64,000 nucleotides of DNA, from NCBI GenBank assembly GCA_024138025.1, contig JAMXBD010001047.1, forward strand, positions 434,001-498,000, written 5' to 3'. The notes below the pieces were generated by a model. That model saw only the letters and a program-made list of their open reading frames with translations. It was not told the DNA's origin and searched no databases. The first letter of the stretch is position 1, and each line of letters starts with the position of its first letter. Of the stretch, positions 1 to 11,859 are shown piece after piece. The translations under genes were made by a program, and so were the position numbers. Origin of the DNA: Combretum micranthum (taxonomy: Eukaryota; Streptophyta; Magnoliopsida; Myrtales; Combretaceae).

Positions 1-1
1 T

Positions 2-108
2 TTTGAAGGGAGCTATGATAAGCACTTGCCTTTGGTGGAGTTTTCTTATAACAACAACTATCAGGTGTCGCTTGGGATGCTCCCATACGAAGTCTTATTA
101 TTTTATAA
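2..108 (+). pseudogene. Ty3/gypsy integrase scrap
   Basis: Reading from base 2, about 35 residues match the late integrase core of plant gypsy elements: a His-Leu-Pro-Leu-Val-Glu-Phe stretch, then Tyr-Asn-Asn-Asn-Tyr, then Gly-Met-x-Pro-Tyr-Glu. The similarity stops near base 108 and AT-rich sequence follows. The upstream part lies outside the window. The wording suggests a different gypsy lineage from the large element at 13.9-35.8 kb. It is a remnant only. Confidence 0.7.
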
Positions 109-431
109 ATCATCTTACCCTTTCTCTTGATGTAAAGGTGTTTCAACTTTTGTATATAAACAAATTCTATATTTTGTGGAACTTAAAATATTAAGTAATT
201 ATTTTTAAAATTTCTTTTTATTGGTTGCTTAGAGTGTATATATGAAAATAAGGTAATTTTCCTTACTACATGAAACCGTGTATATAATTATAAATTTAAA
301 TTTAAGAAAGAAAGGAACAACTTTATAGGTTCAATATGGTACTTTGTACCTTGTATACTTGTAACTTTATGGGTAGAAGTTACTACATAGATATAAGATG
401 CTATAGGGATAAGTTTAGGATGCAAAGGTTT

Positions 432-2138
432 TAAGGGTGTGTAAAAAAAAAGATGAAATCGAAAAATTGAACTAAAATCGCCAAACCTATTTGAAAAATA
501 TGGTTAGTTGGTCCATCGGTTTTGGTTTCGTGTTAGAATTTTCAATTTTTTTTTCGAATTTGGGTTTCAGTTTCTATTTATAGCCAACAAAAATCGACAG
601 TTTCAGTTAACCAGTCTATAATTTACATGTATATATAATATAAAATAATGAATATATGTGAACATTTATATAATTTGGAGAATACAAGAAAGTGTCTAAC
701 TTTGGATTATCGAACTATTGTTATTTGGGACATGTGTAATTGAAACATTTATGTACATGAAAGTGTTTAACAAGTTGTTATATTGTAATTTGAAATATGA
801 CACGAAATTTTAATCTCTCTAGTATTAGACTGTTAGTATTGAATCTTAAGTCCTATAAACTAGTATTAGATTTATGTTCTTGATTTATTGGTTGATTGTT
901 ATTCGTTTTGCAGTTTTTAAATGTAATTATGTTATTTGATTTGTTAATTTACAATATTTTAATGTATTATGAAACAAAAAAGGGTGTAATTTTTTTTTTC
1001 TTATTGTTATAACTAAGGCTGTGCAACAAAACCGATCGAACTATGAATCGAACCGGACGGAACGACCCGAACCAACATTTTGATTCTTTTTTTAAACTGT
1101 TTGGTTCGCGGTTCGGTTCGGTGAAAAGCATATGGTTCACGGTTCGGTTTAGAACCATGAACCGAACCGTTTTATATATTAAAAAAAATTAAACATATCA
1201 TTTTTACTTTTAATTGTTTTATAATGATATATATCAACAAATTAATTGTTTTTAAACTTATGACTTAGATATGTGTTATTCATTAGAATAAAATTAGATT
1301 TTATATATTATGTTTTAATCATTATGTTATCTATAAGTGAGATAAATTTTAGATTTTAGCCTCTAGTATTCTAACTCCTGCATATTTCTTTTCCATTTAT
1401 TTTACTAATTAATCTACTTCTATTATTTAATTACTTATTGATTTATATAATTAGTAATATGTTAGTTAGAAGCATATAACGAATTAAATTTTATGTCTTA
1501 TATTAGGATAAAGTCTAGTATACCATTATGGTTCAAGATAATTCAAAAAAATTAGACTAGTCACAATTATAATTTTATAATGGATAAAATCCCTTTCTTC
1601 TTATAAATTTTACATATTTATTTGGTAAATGATTAATTTAAAATATTATTGTTTATATTTGCGTTAGTGATAAAAAATATGTAATTGAAGTTTTTGATAG
1701 AATATATTTTTTTTTTTATGAAAAAAAACGGTTTGAATGGCAAACCAAATTGTACTGAATCGTTTTTTTTTTTTTCGGTTGGAAAAATTACGAACTGAAC
1801 TGTATAATTAGGTTCGAATTTAAACAAAAAACCGAACCTTAAAATATGATGCGGTTAGGTTCAAGGTGTGAACCGAACTGAACCGAACCGAACCATACTA
1901 TGCATACCCTTAGTTATAACTAAAAATACACTTAATCGCAAACTTTTAGTTAATCATTATTTGTTAACGATTAAAAATTGAAAGCAAAAAAAATTTAATA
2001 AAAAACGGTTAACCGTTTTTAACAATTAACTATTAATAATGGATCGAGTATGAAATAAAAAAATTAAAAACTCGATCCGATTCAATTCAAAAAACGGGGT
2101 GATGGATGGACCAATTAATCGAATTGTTCCCACTTCTA
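432..2138. mobile_element. Older hAT-like non-autonomous element, split by a younger hAT
   Basis: Bases 432-620 resemble the left end of the element at 36,240: a TAAGGGTGTG start, runs of A, an AAAATATGGTTA block and the same transition to TATATA sequence. Bases about 1990-2138 resemble that element's right end, with a GGTTAACCGTTT block, an ATCGA-rich stretch and a terminal TTCCCAC. The 899-bp element at 1014-1912 sits between the two halves. The flanks (CAAAGGTT on the left, CAAAATTT on the right) are only a weak match as a target duplication, so the outer ends are approximate. I see no coding capacity. Confidence 0.45.
1014..1912. mobile_element. Non-autonomous hAT element, 899 bp
   Basis: Flanked by perfect 8-bp duplications GTTATAAC at 1006-1013 and 1913-1920. 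The ends form inverted repeats: TAAGGCTGTGCA on the left, TAAGGGTATGCA on the complement of the right, with 2 mismatches in 12. Subterminal DNA is packed with GGTTCGGTT and AACCGAACC words in both orientations. An 8-bp duplication with short ends beginning TA and G at position five is the hAT signature. The 8-mer is itself palindromic, which weakens the duplication evidence slightly. I see no transposase, so it would depend on a helper elsewhere. Confidence 0.8.
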
Positions 2139-2146
2139 CAAAATTT

Positions 2147-3180
2147 AGCACCATGTATCTTATAGTGTAGATTATAGGTAAGACTTTATATTTTACCCAT
2201 TTTGTATTCATGCACTTCTAAACATCACTAAAAATTACTATGTGTGTGTTTTTTTTTTTCCATCAAAATTACTACATCTTTTGATTGTTAAAAAAGAAGA
2301 GAAAAAAAAATCCCCTTGTCAAAAGGATAATTAAGGTTATATTTAGTTCATCTTATTTTTTTTTTCCATTTTTTTTTAGATACACTCGAATGGATATATT
2401 TGCATAAAGAACATACTCTATGCTGTTTTTGTCAACTTCTTGGGAAGGTGAAAAGCTAGGGACAGTAGAAACCTAAGAAAAGCATATGAAGGAAAAGAGA
2501 GGAATGGAAATTAAGGGAAAATGAGTTTTGAACTTTATTTGGATAAGAAAATAAAAATGGAAAGAAATTGGTGATTTTTTTTTGGGTGCTTGGTTAGTGT
2601 ATTGGAGATTAGAGAAGAGGAAAAAAAAAAAAAGTGTGATGTGACTAAATTACCTTATGCTAGCTATCAGCCTTTAAAACTTTTCTCTCTTTTTAATGGC
2701 ATTTTACTAATTTAATACAACTTTCACTATTTTCTCTTGATTTATTTTTTAATTTGATGGAGAAGGGAAAGTGTATTAGAAAGGGGAAATTATTTCTTCC
2801 ATTTCCAATTAGTTGATCCCATTTCTACCCTTAATTGAAGTATTAGACACAATATTTCTATCCTTATACAGTTGGAATTATTTACCTTTTATTTATTTTT
2901 TTCACAAAAATATCATCTAAAATTTTCTTTTCCAATATATAAAATATAATTATAAGCTTTTGTCCCCATTAAAGGTATATGAATTTTCGTATTCTATTTC
3001 TTTCACCATAATCACCATCTTTCCCATAATTTAAAATAAAAACAAATAATATATAGATAAAATATTTTTTTTCAAAGTCTAGGCTTTATACTGATTAGCT
3101 GAGAAAAAAAGAGAAAATTAGATATAGAATAAAAATAAATCAACATAAATAGGATATTAAAAAAAGAGAGGGGTTATTTT
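2147..3180. other. Intergenic, AT-rich
   Basis: I see no gene here. It holds long A and T runs and purine-rich stretches around 2440-2640 and 2755-2790 that could be a decayed fold-back element, but I could not find paired ends or a target duplication. Confidence 0.4.
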
Positions 3181-3360
3181 TCTTTTTAAATATCTTTAGA
3201 TAGATATAGAAAAAGATCATTCAAATAGATCCTGAGAGATTTTTTTTTTTAAATATCTTTAGATAGATATAAAAAAATATAATTTAAATAGATCTTGAGA
3301 GATCATTCCTTTTCCTTTTTAGATATATATAAAAAAATATAAATAGATGTTAAGAGATAT
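3181..3360. repeat. Three imperfect tandem copies of a ~60-bp unit
   Basis: Each copy has a T run, then TAGATAGATATA or a close variant, an A-rich stretch, then AATAGAT and GAGAGAT. Copies begin near 3181, 3241 and 3303, the third being the most diverged. The array ends about 90 bases before the tRNA gene. Confidence 0.6.
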
Positions 3361-3449
3361 ATTCTTCTTTCAAAATGTCGGATTCGAGAGATTACTTTCC
3401 TCGTCTACTGTCTTGTAGCTTCTGAAGAGCACTGGCAGCCGACAAACCT

Positions 3450-3522
3450 GCTCTCGTTGAGAGTCGAACTCAAGACCTCCCGCTTACTAAACGGGTGCTC
3501 TAACCAACTGAGCTACGAGAGC
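3450..3522 (-). tRNA. tRNA-Thr, anticodon AGU
   Basis: The minus strand gives a complete 73-nt cloverleaf. The acceptor stem is GCTCTCG with CGAGAGC, the D stem GCTC/GAGC, the anticodon stem CCCGT/GCGGG around loop TTAGTAA, and the T stem TTGAG/CTCAA around loop TTCGACT. Positions 34-36 read AGT, which decodes threonine codons (A34 is normally modified to inosine). The D-arm and TTCGACT box are the internal A- and B-box promoter positions. There is no intron and no encoded CCA, as usual for a eukaryotic nuclear tRNA gene. I see no run of four or more T immediately downstream, so the terminator is not obvious. Confidence 0.95.
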
Positions 3523-3664
3523 GGCTGATTCAGCGTGTCAAATTTTTTGATTTCAACTAAATTATGTACAGGGCTTGCGGAGCCAAGTCGGTCATCTCGT
3601 CGTTTACTCACCCCTTCCCTCTCTCTGTGCTTTTCCTGGACGTTTCCCACGAGTCCCTCTATCT

Positions 3665-3670
3665 TATAAA
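3665..3670 (+). promoter_or_regulatory. Probable TATA box of the Di19 gene
   Basis: TATAAA lies 184 bases upstream of the ATG at 3849. Between them is a pyrimidine-rich leader with a TTAGGGTTT telo-box-like word near 3814-3822, common in plant 5' leaders. No transcript start can be proved from sequence alone. Confidence 0.55.
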
Positions 3671-3848
3671 GTAAAACCCTCTGTGTTAAGTTTTATTATG
3701 TGACCGATTTTCTTCTCATTGCCCACATTTTTTTATACTAACAGCTAAATTTCCGCTAACACGTTCAGTACAAAAAAGCTTCCACTTCCAATCTATTCAG
3801 ATTTCCTCTCTCTTAGGGTTTCAACTTCAACATTACAAACAACACCAC

Positions 3849-6800
3849 ATGGATTCTGATTTATGGAGAAGCACTCGTCTCTCATCTTCCTCAAGACGTT
3901 ACCAAACTCGTTCAGGTTATACACCTTTCCTATATATATTTTTAGGGTTTTTTTTCCTTTTTTTTCCTAGGTTTTCCGGTTGGATTTTAAACTGGTTTTG
4001 TTTTGATTATTATTGGTTTTTCGAAGAATGTTAATATTATGATGTGGTGTTGTTTAGTTTAATTGTATTCTTGATTTTATTGTTCAATTCGCTGTTGCAG
4101 AATTGTTTTTTGACGAGTACGATGAAATCGAGGAAGATTTTGACTCGAAAGGGGAGTTTTTGTGCCCTTTCTGCGGCGACGAGTTTGATATAGTTGGGCT
4201 TTGTTGTCATATAGATGAGGAACATCCCGTTGAAGTGAAAAATGGGGTAAATCGACTTGCTTTATGCTTTGTGTAGCAAATTCAAGCTGTAATTAAGTAA
4301 ATGCTTACGATACTTTAGGTTTAGGATGGAAAAAACGTGTTACTTGTCTCATTTACAATTAAATAATTTTTCTTTTGGGGTGATGAAGCCCGTAGCCTTT
4401 TTGTGAATATATATGGAAGATCGTGCGATGTCGTATTAGTACCCGTGCTCTGCTTGGATGGATGGTTTGGTTGTGTTGTTGTATTGTGAATTTTTGCCAG
4501 ACCTACTTATCTTTGTAGTTACAATGTTTATGATAATGTTATGCACAACTTAACCGAGGTGGTTCATAGGGCTGGATGATGACATGCTTTGGGCTTTGTT
4601 ATTTGCTTTTTATAATACCTTAATGGGATAGAGAAACCTGTATGTTGGTGATTATGGGTAAGCTGTGTGTTTTTTTTTTTTTTTCATTTGATGAGATTGT
4701 TGAGCAAACTCAGGAGCATAATGCACTTAAAATTTTGGTGTTTTTTGTGCAGCCTGTGTCTCAATGATGCCCAAGTAAACTCAGTAGATGTATATATTTA
4801 TTTCCTTCCTACTCAACTTCAGCTAGCATTGTCTTCCCAGTGTATATTGAGATAGCAATGTTAAAAAACTTAAGTTAGATAAGTGGTACTTTGAGATGCA
4901 TCTTTGCTCTCCAAACTGATTTTTCTTTTGAATTTTAGGCTTTATTGACTTTATATGCATATCTTTTTCCTGATTTTCTTTTCGTTGGTGTTGTGAATTT
5001 GCAGGTTTGTCCTGCGTGTGCAAAGAAGGTGGGTTTGGATATTGTTGGTCACATCTTACAACATGGAAACTTATACAAGATATCCTTTTCATTTGCATGG
5101 GTTCTGTATGTACTTTACTTTAAGTTTGGATATCACACTTCAATTCCTTTTACTGCTATTGTACCTTTACTGTGCTTCCCAAGTTTGTATCTCCTTATTC
5201 TTCTCCTTCGAATGCTTACATCCTGGATGCTTTAAGGTCTTCTTGTTTAATTCCATGCTATCGGACTTCTTATGTTTTTAGAGGGGAACTTGGAAAGGAT
5301 GTGATTTTTTGGAGTGAAGATTATAATTCAGTGGTTCCCAGTTTGATCAATTTAAGTTTGTTTTTTTCACTCATTTATTAGGATTTCAAGATGTGGAACC
5401 CATGGAACATACTTTTTGCTTCATACTTTACATCCTTTTCAAGTGCTCCTTAAAAATAAGAATGATCAGATTTCATGGAATTAGCATCAAGGGTATTAAT
5501 GCTGAGATGTTAGACTACAAAATGGGAGAACTGTAGTTGTCTAGTCAGTACTCTTGATTTGGCACACATGATATTGTTTCTGTGTGCTCTTGAGTATTAA
5601 GATATATGAGAATTCCATGCAACTGATAATGGTAAAAGTTGTGTTCTAGGACTCAAAATCAGTATGGAACGTGTCTATTGATTTGCGTTGAAGCTTATGA
5701 AGAAGCATTTTTTTTGGGTGTTAATTGAGATTCTGTTTTCTAGAGACGATTACATTTTCCAGCATGTAATCTTTTCCTATGTTTTCTCTTGAAGATTCAT
5801 GTTTTCCTTTACTAATAATACATGCCTCGCAAGCCAAGGTTTCGCAGAGGTGGATCCAATTCAGCATATTCTATTTTAAGGAAGGAGCTCCGGGAAGGAA
5901 ACATGGAATCCTTCTTTGAGAGTTCCTTGCGCCCTTTTTCATCCTCACGTGCAGATTCGGATCAATTGATATCGTCATTTATGGGTGCTCGTCCTCTTGA
6001 AGAACCCACTAGTGTGGAGGCACATCCTTTATCTGAAGCAAGTTCAGTCAAGGATTGCTCTGATGAAGAATCCTCAGAAAGGTATGGTTGCTGCATGATA
6101 GTATATTACTGTTTGAGAATTTTTAATATATGGGGCAAAAATTTCAGAGGGAATTTTTTTTTTTTGGTTGGGTAATAGTTAAAAATTCAATAAGGAGACC
6201 AATGGTTTTAAATTTATAAAAGAAACTGAGAGTGTCCTGATTGCAACATATGCCCATCAACTGTGGCCCAAAAAGAGCCATATATCATTCTATACAAGCT
6301 GGGGTTTAATAAAAATAGAAAAACCCAGCTAGAAGCCTATCAACACTTTGTTTGTGTACAATATTAGCTGTGCTGTTCTATTATAATGTAAACTGCAATG
6401 TCCAAACATTTTGAATTCCTTTTGCTCCATATGAAGTAAATCCAAGACGAAAAGGTTAATTTCCACCTAGCATTTAGCAACATCAACTAGTAGGACATTC
6501 AACTTCACTAGCTATGTGTTTGGGACCTTTAGGATATGGGCATTGAATTAACAAGTTTCAGTCAGTGTCAGATTCTGCTTGACATCGATAGCGATCAGAT
6601 GAATTTACAATACCCCAATCGACCAGTTTTTTATATCTATTGCATGAAAATTCACAGCTCTACATGGAATATAGTTTTAAGGAACAATTTTTTATTTTTA
6701 TATTTATTATTACCCCCCACCCCCCTTTTTCTGAGGAGTATTTGGATGAGGTTTCATAAGGCTATACTAGGCTGATTCTGTCGAGAATAGACTGCTTGTA

Positions 6801-9800
6801 GGTGATAATCTCATAACGTTCTCAGTTTCTGTGGGTCTTGGTCTGATTAGGGATGATAATGGTACCCCTTTATATGCTGCCAAACCTCTCCAACAAAAAC
6901 AGCTTCATTCAGGAGCTATGTAGCAAGGTCCTGCATTCATGGTTACGACTGACCTTTAAATCATTCTTACCTCAAAGAAATCAGAAAGAGCTCAACTTGA
7001 GAGCCATCAGTTATTCCAGAGTGATATAAATTAAAGAAAAGAATGTAATTTCTCTTATTTTGTTTAAGTGTTTTGGCCTATTTTACAGGCTCAAGTTGAT
7101 CTTTCTATTGGCTGTCAGCGCAGAGACTTGTTACTTATTAAGAGATGGTCTGAACTTCTTTTTTGAAGCACTTCTTGTTAGTGGGCCGAAAGATCCTGCA
7201 TAAATAGACGTGGCCTCTATAAAACCTAAGCAAAAGAATTGGTTTATGGGCATTTCTATATAGTGGTTTTGCTCTTAGGATAGTGATCATGTTTGTATAG
7301 CTGTGGGGATCTGGATTAAAGAAGAATGATCTTAGGTGTCCTCTAATCACATCAACGAGACTGCTCTTGTTTTCTTTCCTTTTTATGAATATATTTCTTT
7401 TAGATTTAGCTTTTAATGAATGAAGAAATTGTATAATGGCCATCCTTCTCTGGTTGTGAGTTAAATGGGATGAATCTGAGATAATCAGATCTCTTAATGC
7501 AGGAAAGTTGATCATCAAAATTATAATGGATTTTTCCTAGAACTTCATATATTATGTCAAAATCATGCTTTGCTTCTTACTTGAACAGATTCTCTCAGAA
7601 GTCCGTAGCTGCTAGGAGAAAAAAGTCTTTTACCTTCTCATTAAATTTATCTTTGCATAGAGGGATGTGTTAGATTATTTGGACATTCTTTAACTTTTCA
7701 ATTTCATGCAATGTGATACAAACTCCAGTTCAAGTACAAAGAATTAGAATACAAAACTAATATTTTTATTGATTTAATAGAAGAGAAAGTACAAACCCTG
7801 TTCCTTTAATGAAGGACCATGAGTAATATGCTCATCCTAGTAGATGAGCAATTTTGCTCATACAATCTCTCACTCAGAAACCAAATGACTAATCCTCACA
7901 ACTGGTTTACACCCACCCACTATTTTTATAGGCTACTTAGTAATGATGTTCATACCCTTCTCCAAACTAGATGACTACTAACACTATATAACATATACAA
8001 CATAAGAGCTTCACAAGTATCATGTCACACAGAGTTAAATTTTATGATGACCTATTGTAGTTAGAATCACACTTGTGATTTCATAAATATAAAAGTTCAG
8101 CAATTCATTCTCGCAACAAAGGGAAGGGGGGAGGAAGAAAAAGGTTCCCCTCATCAAAGTTTTTATGTGCTGATGTGAAACAGCAAAAGGAGATCTGCAT
8201 TTCATGTCAGGTGTTGATGTTAGGACAGGCTTCTTAAAATCATCAATTGGGTGCCTTGAGAATTGTTAACCACACAATGTATGTATTTTATAAATAAGTA
8301 TGCCCAAGAAAGTCTTTTTTATCCTTTTTACTCATGTTAATGTCTCTCTCTCTCATTGAAAAGCTATCATCCCTTCACTCTATGTATTTGTTGACTCATG
8401 GTGGGCTCCTCTTCTTTCCTTTTCTTCTTATGCTTTGAAGTAGATTTTTCAATTCATCTGCTTCATTTGTATATCTTGAGTACATAGATAATGGTAAATG
8501 TTCAAAACTGAAAAATGTTTATAGCTAGTAGATAAATTGTTAGTGTAGGGGCTGGAGATGATATTTGCTCATGTGACAATAGCTGATTATATAATTTGAT
8601 TATTGTTATTTAGACTGGTAAAAGCATATAAGTAAATGCTAATTATAGTTTAGTATCTATTATAGTTAGTATCTAATCGATAAAGCTATGGTTGATATTG
8701 ATGTGAGTCTTGGATAAATAGGGACACTGTTGATTTTGGTGGTGTGTGAACAGACCTGATCTATCTAGTGTTCATTTTTTTGGCTGGGCTAGAGGTTCTG
8801 TGATTGTTTGGCTATCTGGAAGGTCTGTGCCTAATTTGGCAAGGTGTGGTCTAGGTTGTAAGGTATATATTTCTACTGAAGACTTAGGAAAAGGTTGTAC
8901 TGTTCTGGGTTCAGTAATTTTTCTCTTTAGGCCTCATTTCTTATCTTAAAGTTATACATGGTTCAAGTTTTGAGTAGAGATTGTATTTTTAAGAATTAAG
9001 TGTGAGAGAATAGGTCATGCAAGGGAAAACCATTGTCTTGCGTTTAACATTTGTTTTGGGAAATTTTGTTGAGTGCATGTTTTCTTTTACTAAGTGAAGG
9101 AATGGAATAAGGTAGTTTTTTTTTTTTTTTTTTTTTTTTTTTAATGTAGAACTGGAGTGTGACCGTGGGAGAAGTAGGGCAGTTGTGCTAGTGGTGTTGT
9201 GGGTGATGGAGATGGTTGACACCGAATTGATTTGTTGGGCAATGTTTTTCTTTATCCAAGCGATAGTCTAGTGTTCGTGGTGAATTTGTAGTTCTCTGGT
9301 GATGAAGGGTACAAGTGAGTATTGTGTGGGGAGATGGAGCCGGTAATGAATGATTGAATGTTGGTTTGAAGAATTTACTAGTTTGGTTTGTTGTTCAACC
9401 ATGAAAGTAATTATTGTCTAGTCTGTGGTAATGAAGACTGCTGGAGATCAAGTGTTCTCTTACAACTTTGCATTGTCCTATGTGTTAAGACATGGATAGG
9501 ATATTATTAATGTCATTGACAGGGTGGATCTGATGCTGAATATATAAGCCAGGACTGATGCTTAAGGAACTTGAGCTTTTACTTGATCTCGATTAAACTT
9601 GAAGCTTGTCTGAGGGATGAATGAGCTTGAAATGACCGATATTAGTTCATGTTGGAGTACTTTATGGGTCCACTCGATTCCTTTTAAACCCCCCCTCTAA
9701 TGTCTGATATAAGTTCAACCACAGAAAATTTTCGTGTTTCATGAATCTCCTGTTCTACGGATTAAAGCAGTGTGGCTTGACAATGTGGACCAGGGCGCAT

Positions 9801-10065
9801 CATTTATCAATAGCGGAACTTTTGAAACTTATGTGCACTTAATTGTAATATAACTTGGTATCTGCTTGTGCGCGCTTTCATTCTTTCTTTCTTCTAAACT
9901 TACATCTCCTTTACATTGTCTTTCCACTTGAATTTATCATGGTTCTTTAATGGCAGGACCACACAAGGCTCGGTGTCATCAGCCCAGGATAAGGAAGAGG
10001 CGGCTCGAAAGAGCAAATTTGTCCAAGGGTTGTTGCTGTCTACCATTTTCGACGAAGACTTATAA
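3849..10065 (+). CDS. DI19: Di19-type (dehydration-induced 19) zinc-finger protein
   Basis: Five exons join in frame: 3849-3915, 4101-4246, 5005-5079, 5822-6081 and 9957-10065 (657 nt, 218 residues), a normal length for the family. The N-terminus starts MDSDLW, as in Di19 proteins. Two zinc-finger-like motifs follow: C44-x2-C47 with H59 and H64, and C73-x2-C76 with H87 and H91. A basic stretch at about 99-107 may act in nuclear import. The acidic and Ser-rich middle is less conserved, and the C-terminus carries the family motif FVQGLLLSTIF, ending DEDL. Di19 proteins are nuclear, respond to drought and salt, and are targets of calcium-dependent kinases in Arabidopsis. That role is known for the family and not shown here. 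Introns 1, 2 and 4 are GT-AG; intron 3 is AT-AC. The second finger reads HILQH, which appears one residue shorter than the usual spacing. Confidence 0.93.
5080..5821 (+). other. Putative U12-type AT-AC intron (Di19 intron 3)
   Basis: No GT donor follows the lysine codon ending at 5079. Instead the next bases are ATATCCTTT, matching the minor-spliceosome donor consensus. The next exon opens at 5822, directly after AC, preceded by TTCCTTTAC at 5804-5812, one base off the U12 branch-point consensus TTCCTTRAC. The likely branch A is about 10 bases from the splice junction, the short spacing typical of U12 introns. Joining 5079 to 5822 keeps frame and gives the expected Di19 order: finger 2, then Lys-Met, then the basic stretch. 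Confidence 0.85.
6082..9956 (+). other. Long intron 4 of the Di19 gene (3.9 kb)
   Basis: The donor is AAAG|GTATGG and the acceptor TGGCAG|GACC. It is by far the longest intron of the gene. Inside I see a T run of about 26 bases ending near 9142 and otherwise unremarkable AT-rich DNA. The open frames within it (for example 7138-7518 and 8746-8949) show no protein family I recognise. An unseen extra exon cannot be excluded, but the two flanking exons already join in frame to give a normal-length protein. Confidence 0.75.
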
Positions 10066-11859
10066 TTATCTGTTAGATTCACGGGATGGCCAATTGAAGA
10101 GTAGTAAAGCCTAGACTTTTACTGCTAGGTCGCGGAGTTAGGTCGAGAGCTTCAGGGAATTCTATGTACGTAGAACTTAAAAAAGGTGTATAAAACATAT
10201 ACATATATAGTAGGAAGCCCTATCTTTGTATTATCTTTTGTAGTTTCTCAAGAACCTGTGGTGTTAGTAATAATAGATTGGAAAACCTGCGAGATATGCT
10301 CCGGTAGTGGTTCACCTTGTAATCTAAGTCGTATACGTTATTAGTTCTATATATATATTTAAAATTTCAAAGATTGAAAAAAAATCGAGTCTGATAAACT
10401 TTGAGATGGACAACTTATGATCTCTCACATATAACGTGTGTTTGTTGTTTTTAAAGTCTGTGTGGTGCGATCTAGTTGATCCGGCTGATACAATCCGGTT
10501 GTATCTGATTTAATTTTGGAAACAGTATGGTTTAATTTTCGGTTCAATATGATTTTATCCAATGATACTTAATCTTTTAGCATATCTGAGTCAAGTTTTT
10601 GGGTCCAGTTTGACAATATTGTTTAAAGCTAAATAGCGATATGTATAGGCATTATAATCCATGTTAAAGCTGGACAGCGATACATTTATCGGTCGATATT
10701 CAATTTAATAAAATAACATCATAAAGATAAATTGAATTGGTTAAAATAATAGACCCTTAACAAAAATATTTCACATAAAACGGCAGAAAGACCATTGTGA
10801 AACCATTAGATTTGGACGGACCTATATGGCTATATCCTCTTCCAAGGACAGCCACCGCGGACACAGATGGAGAGGGACCTTTACAACCTGCATGTTTAAT
10901 CGGGAATCAAACGGACCTAGATTCGGTGGTGCAGTGAACGTGATGCTTACTTTATCATCCCTTTAAAGCTAATCATCGAGCAATATCAATCATGGGAATT
11001 ATATGGCTAAAAGCAGCAAGAAATAAATATCACAAAGTAAAGCACCGGCCATTGCAGGGGAACGATGGAGAAGCCCTTTGATTCATTTTAATCTCTCTCT
11101 CTCTCTTTCTTTCCTCTAATTTTTATAATCTATTGTTATATCAATTAATTTAATTTATTTAGTGATATTGTTTTTTAATGTAATTATTTCGTACCAATCA
11201 CAAACCAATATGTTTCATTCGACTAGCATTAATATATAAAGATAGATCATATTCATGTGTTTGTTAATAAACAAAAAAAAAAAACTCATTAGTTTTCATT
11301 TTTTTTACTTATTACTTCTATTTACTACAATCTCAGCTAGGACGAAAATCGAACCCCTATTAGCTTTTTAGGTTATAATTTTGTGATTTTCCTCTAATAA
11401 AATTTAATAATTGATTTGTTGATGACTGAGGACCGGCAGGGAGGTGGTCAACTTTGTTATTAATGTGCATGCATTGCGTGTTTGCCTTCTACAGTCGACC
11501 ATGTCATCTGATAATCCGTACCATAGGTTCTTTTTTTCTATTTTTCTACTTCTTCACCGACCGACCGACCGACCGCCGCCCTCCCATCCGTTGCCCCACT
11601 CTCTCTCTCTCTCTTGTCATTTTTAAATTTTTCTTTTTTTTTTTTTTAAAAAGGTGGACTGGCGGATTGTACTAGATTCGCACAGCTTTTCACTAGTTTT
11701 GATGAGGAATCTTATGATTAACAACAATGACCAAATGTGCAAGCACGAGGGGGATTTTGTATTCACGTAACTCTTGGCCCATAGGTTTTGTAGGTTCCTC
11801 ATTTCATTATATTAATTTAGGCATTAGTCTCAACTACAAATTATTAGAAATGATAAAAA
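10066..11859. other. Di19 3' region and intergenic DNA
   Basis: The first 250 bases are probably 3' UTR, with AATAAT near 10,270. From 10,450 to 10,620 there is GGTTCGGTT-like and GATCCGGCT-like DNA that may be a hAT remnant. A CT-rich microsatellite lies near 11,092-11,108. I see no gene; the short open frames at 11,444-11,675 are made of simple repeats. Confidence 0.4.
11556..11575. repeat. Tetranucleotide microsatellite (ACCG)5
   Basis: Five perfect ACCG units, followed by GCCGCC and then a CT repeat. It is GC-rich in an otherwise AT-rich tract. Confidence 0.9.

Noticed and set aside
7138..7518. 126-codon minus-strand open frame in Di19 intron 4
   Set aside because: Long for chance, but the composition is that of low-complexity intronic DNA and I recognise no domain or promoter-like context.
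8746..8949. 67-codon open frame in Di19 intron 4
   Set aside because: No family resemblance, sits inside an intron between well-joined exons, and short open frames of this size occur by chance throughout the window.
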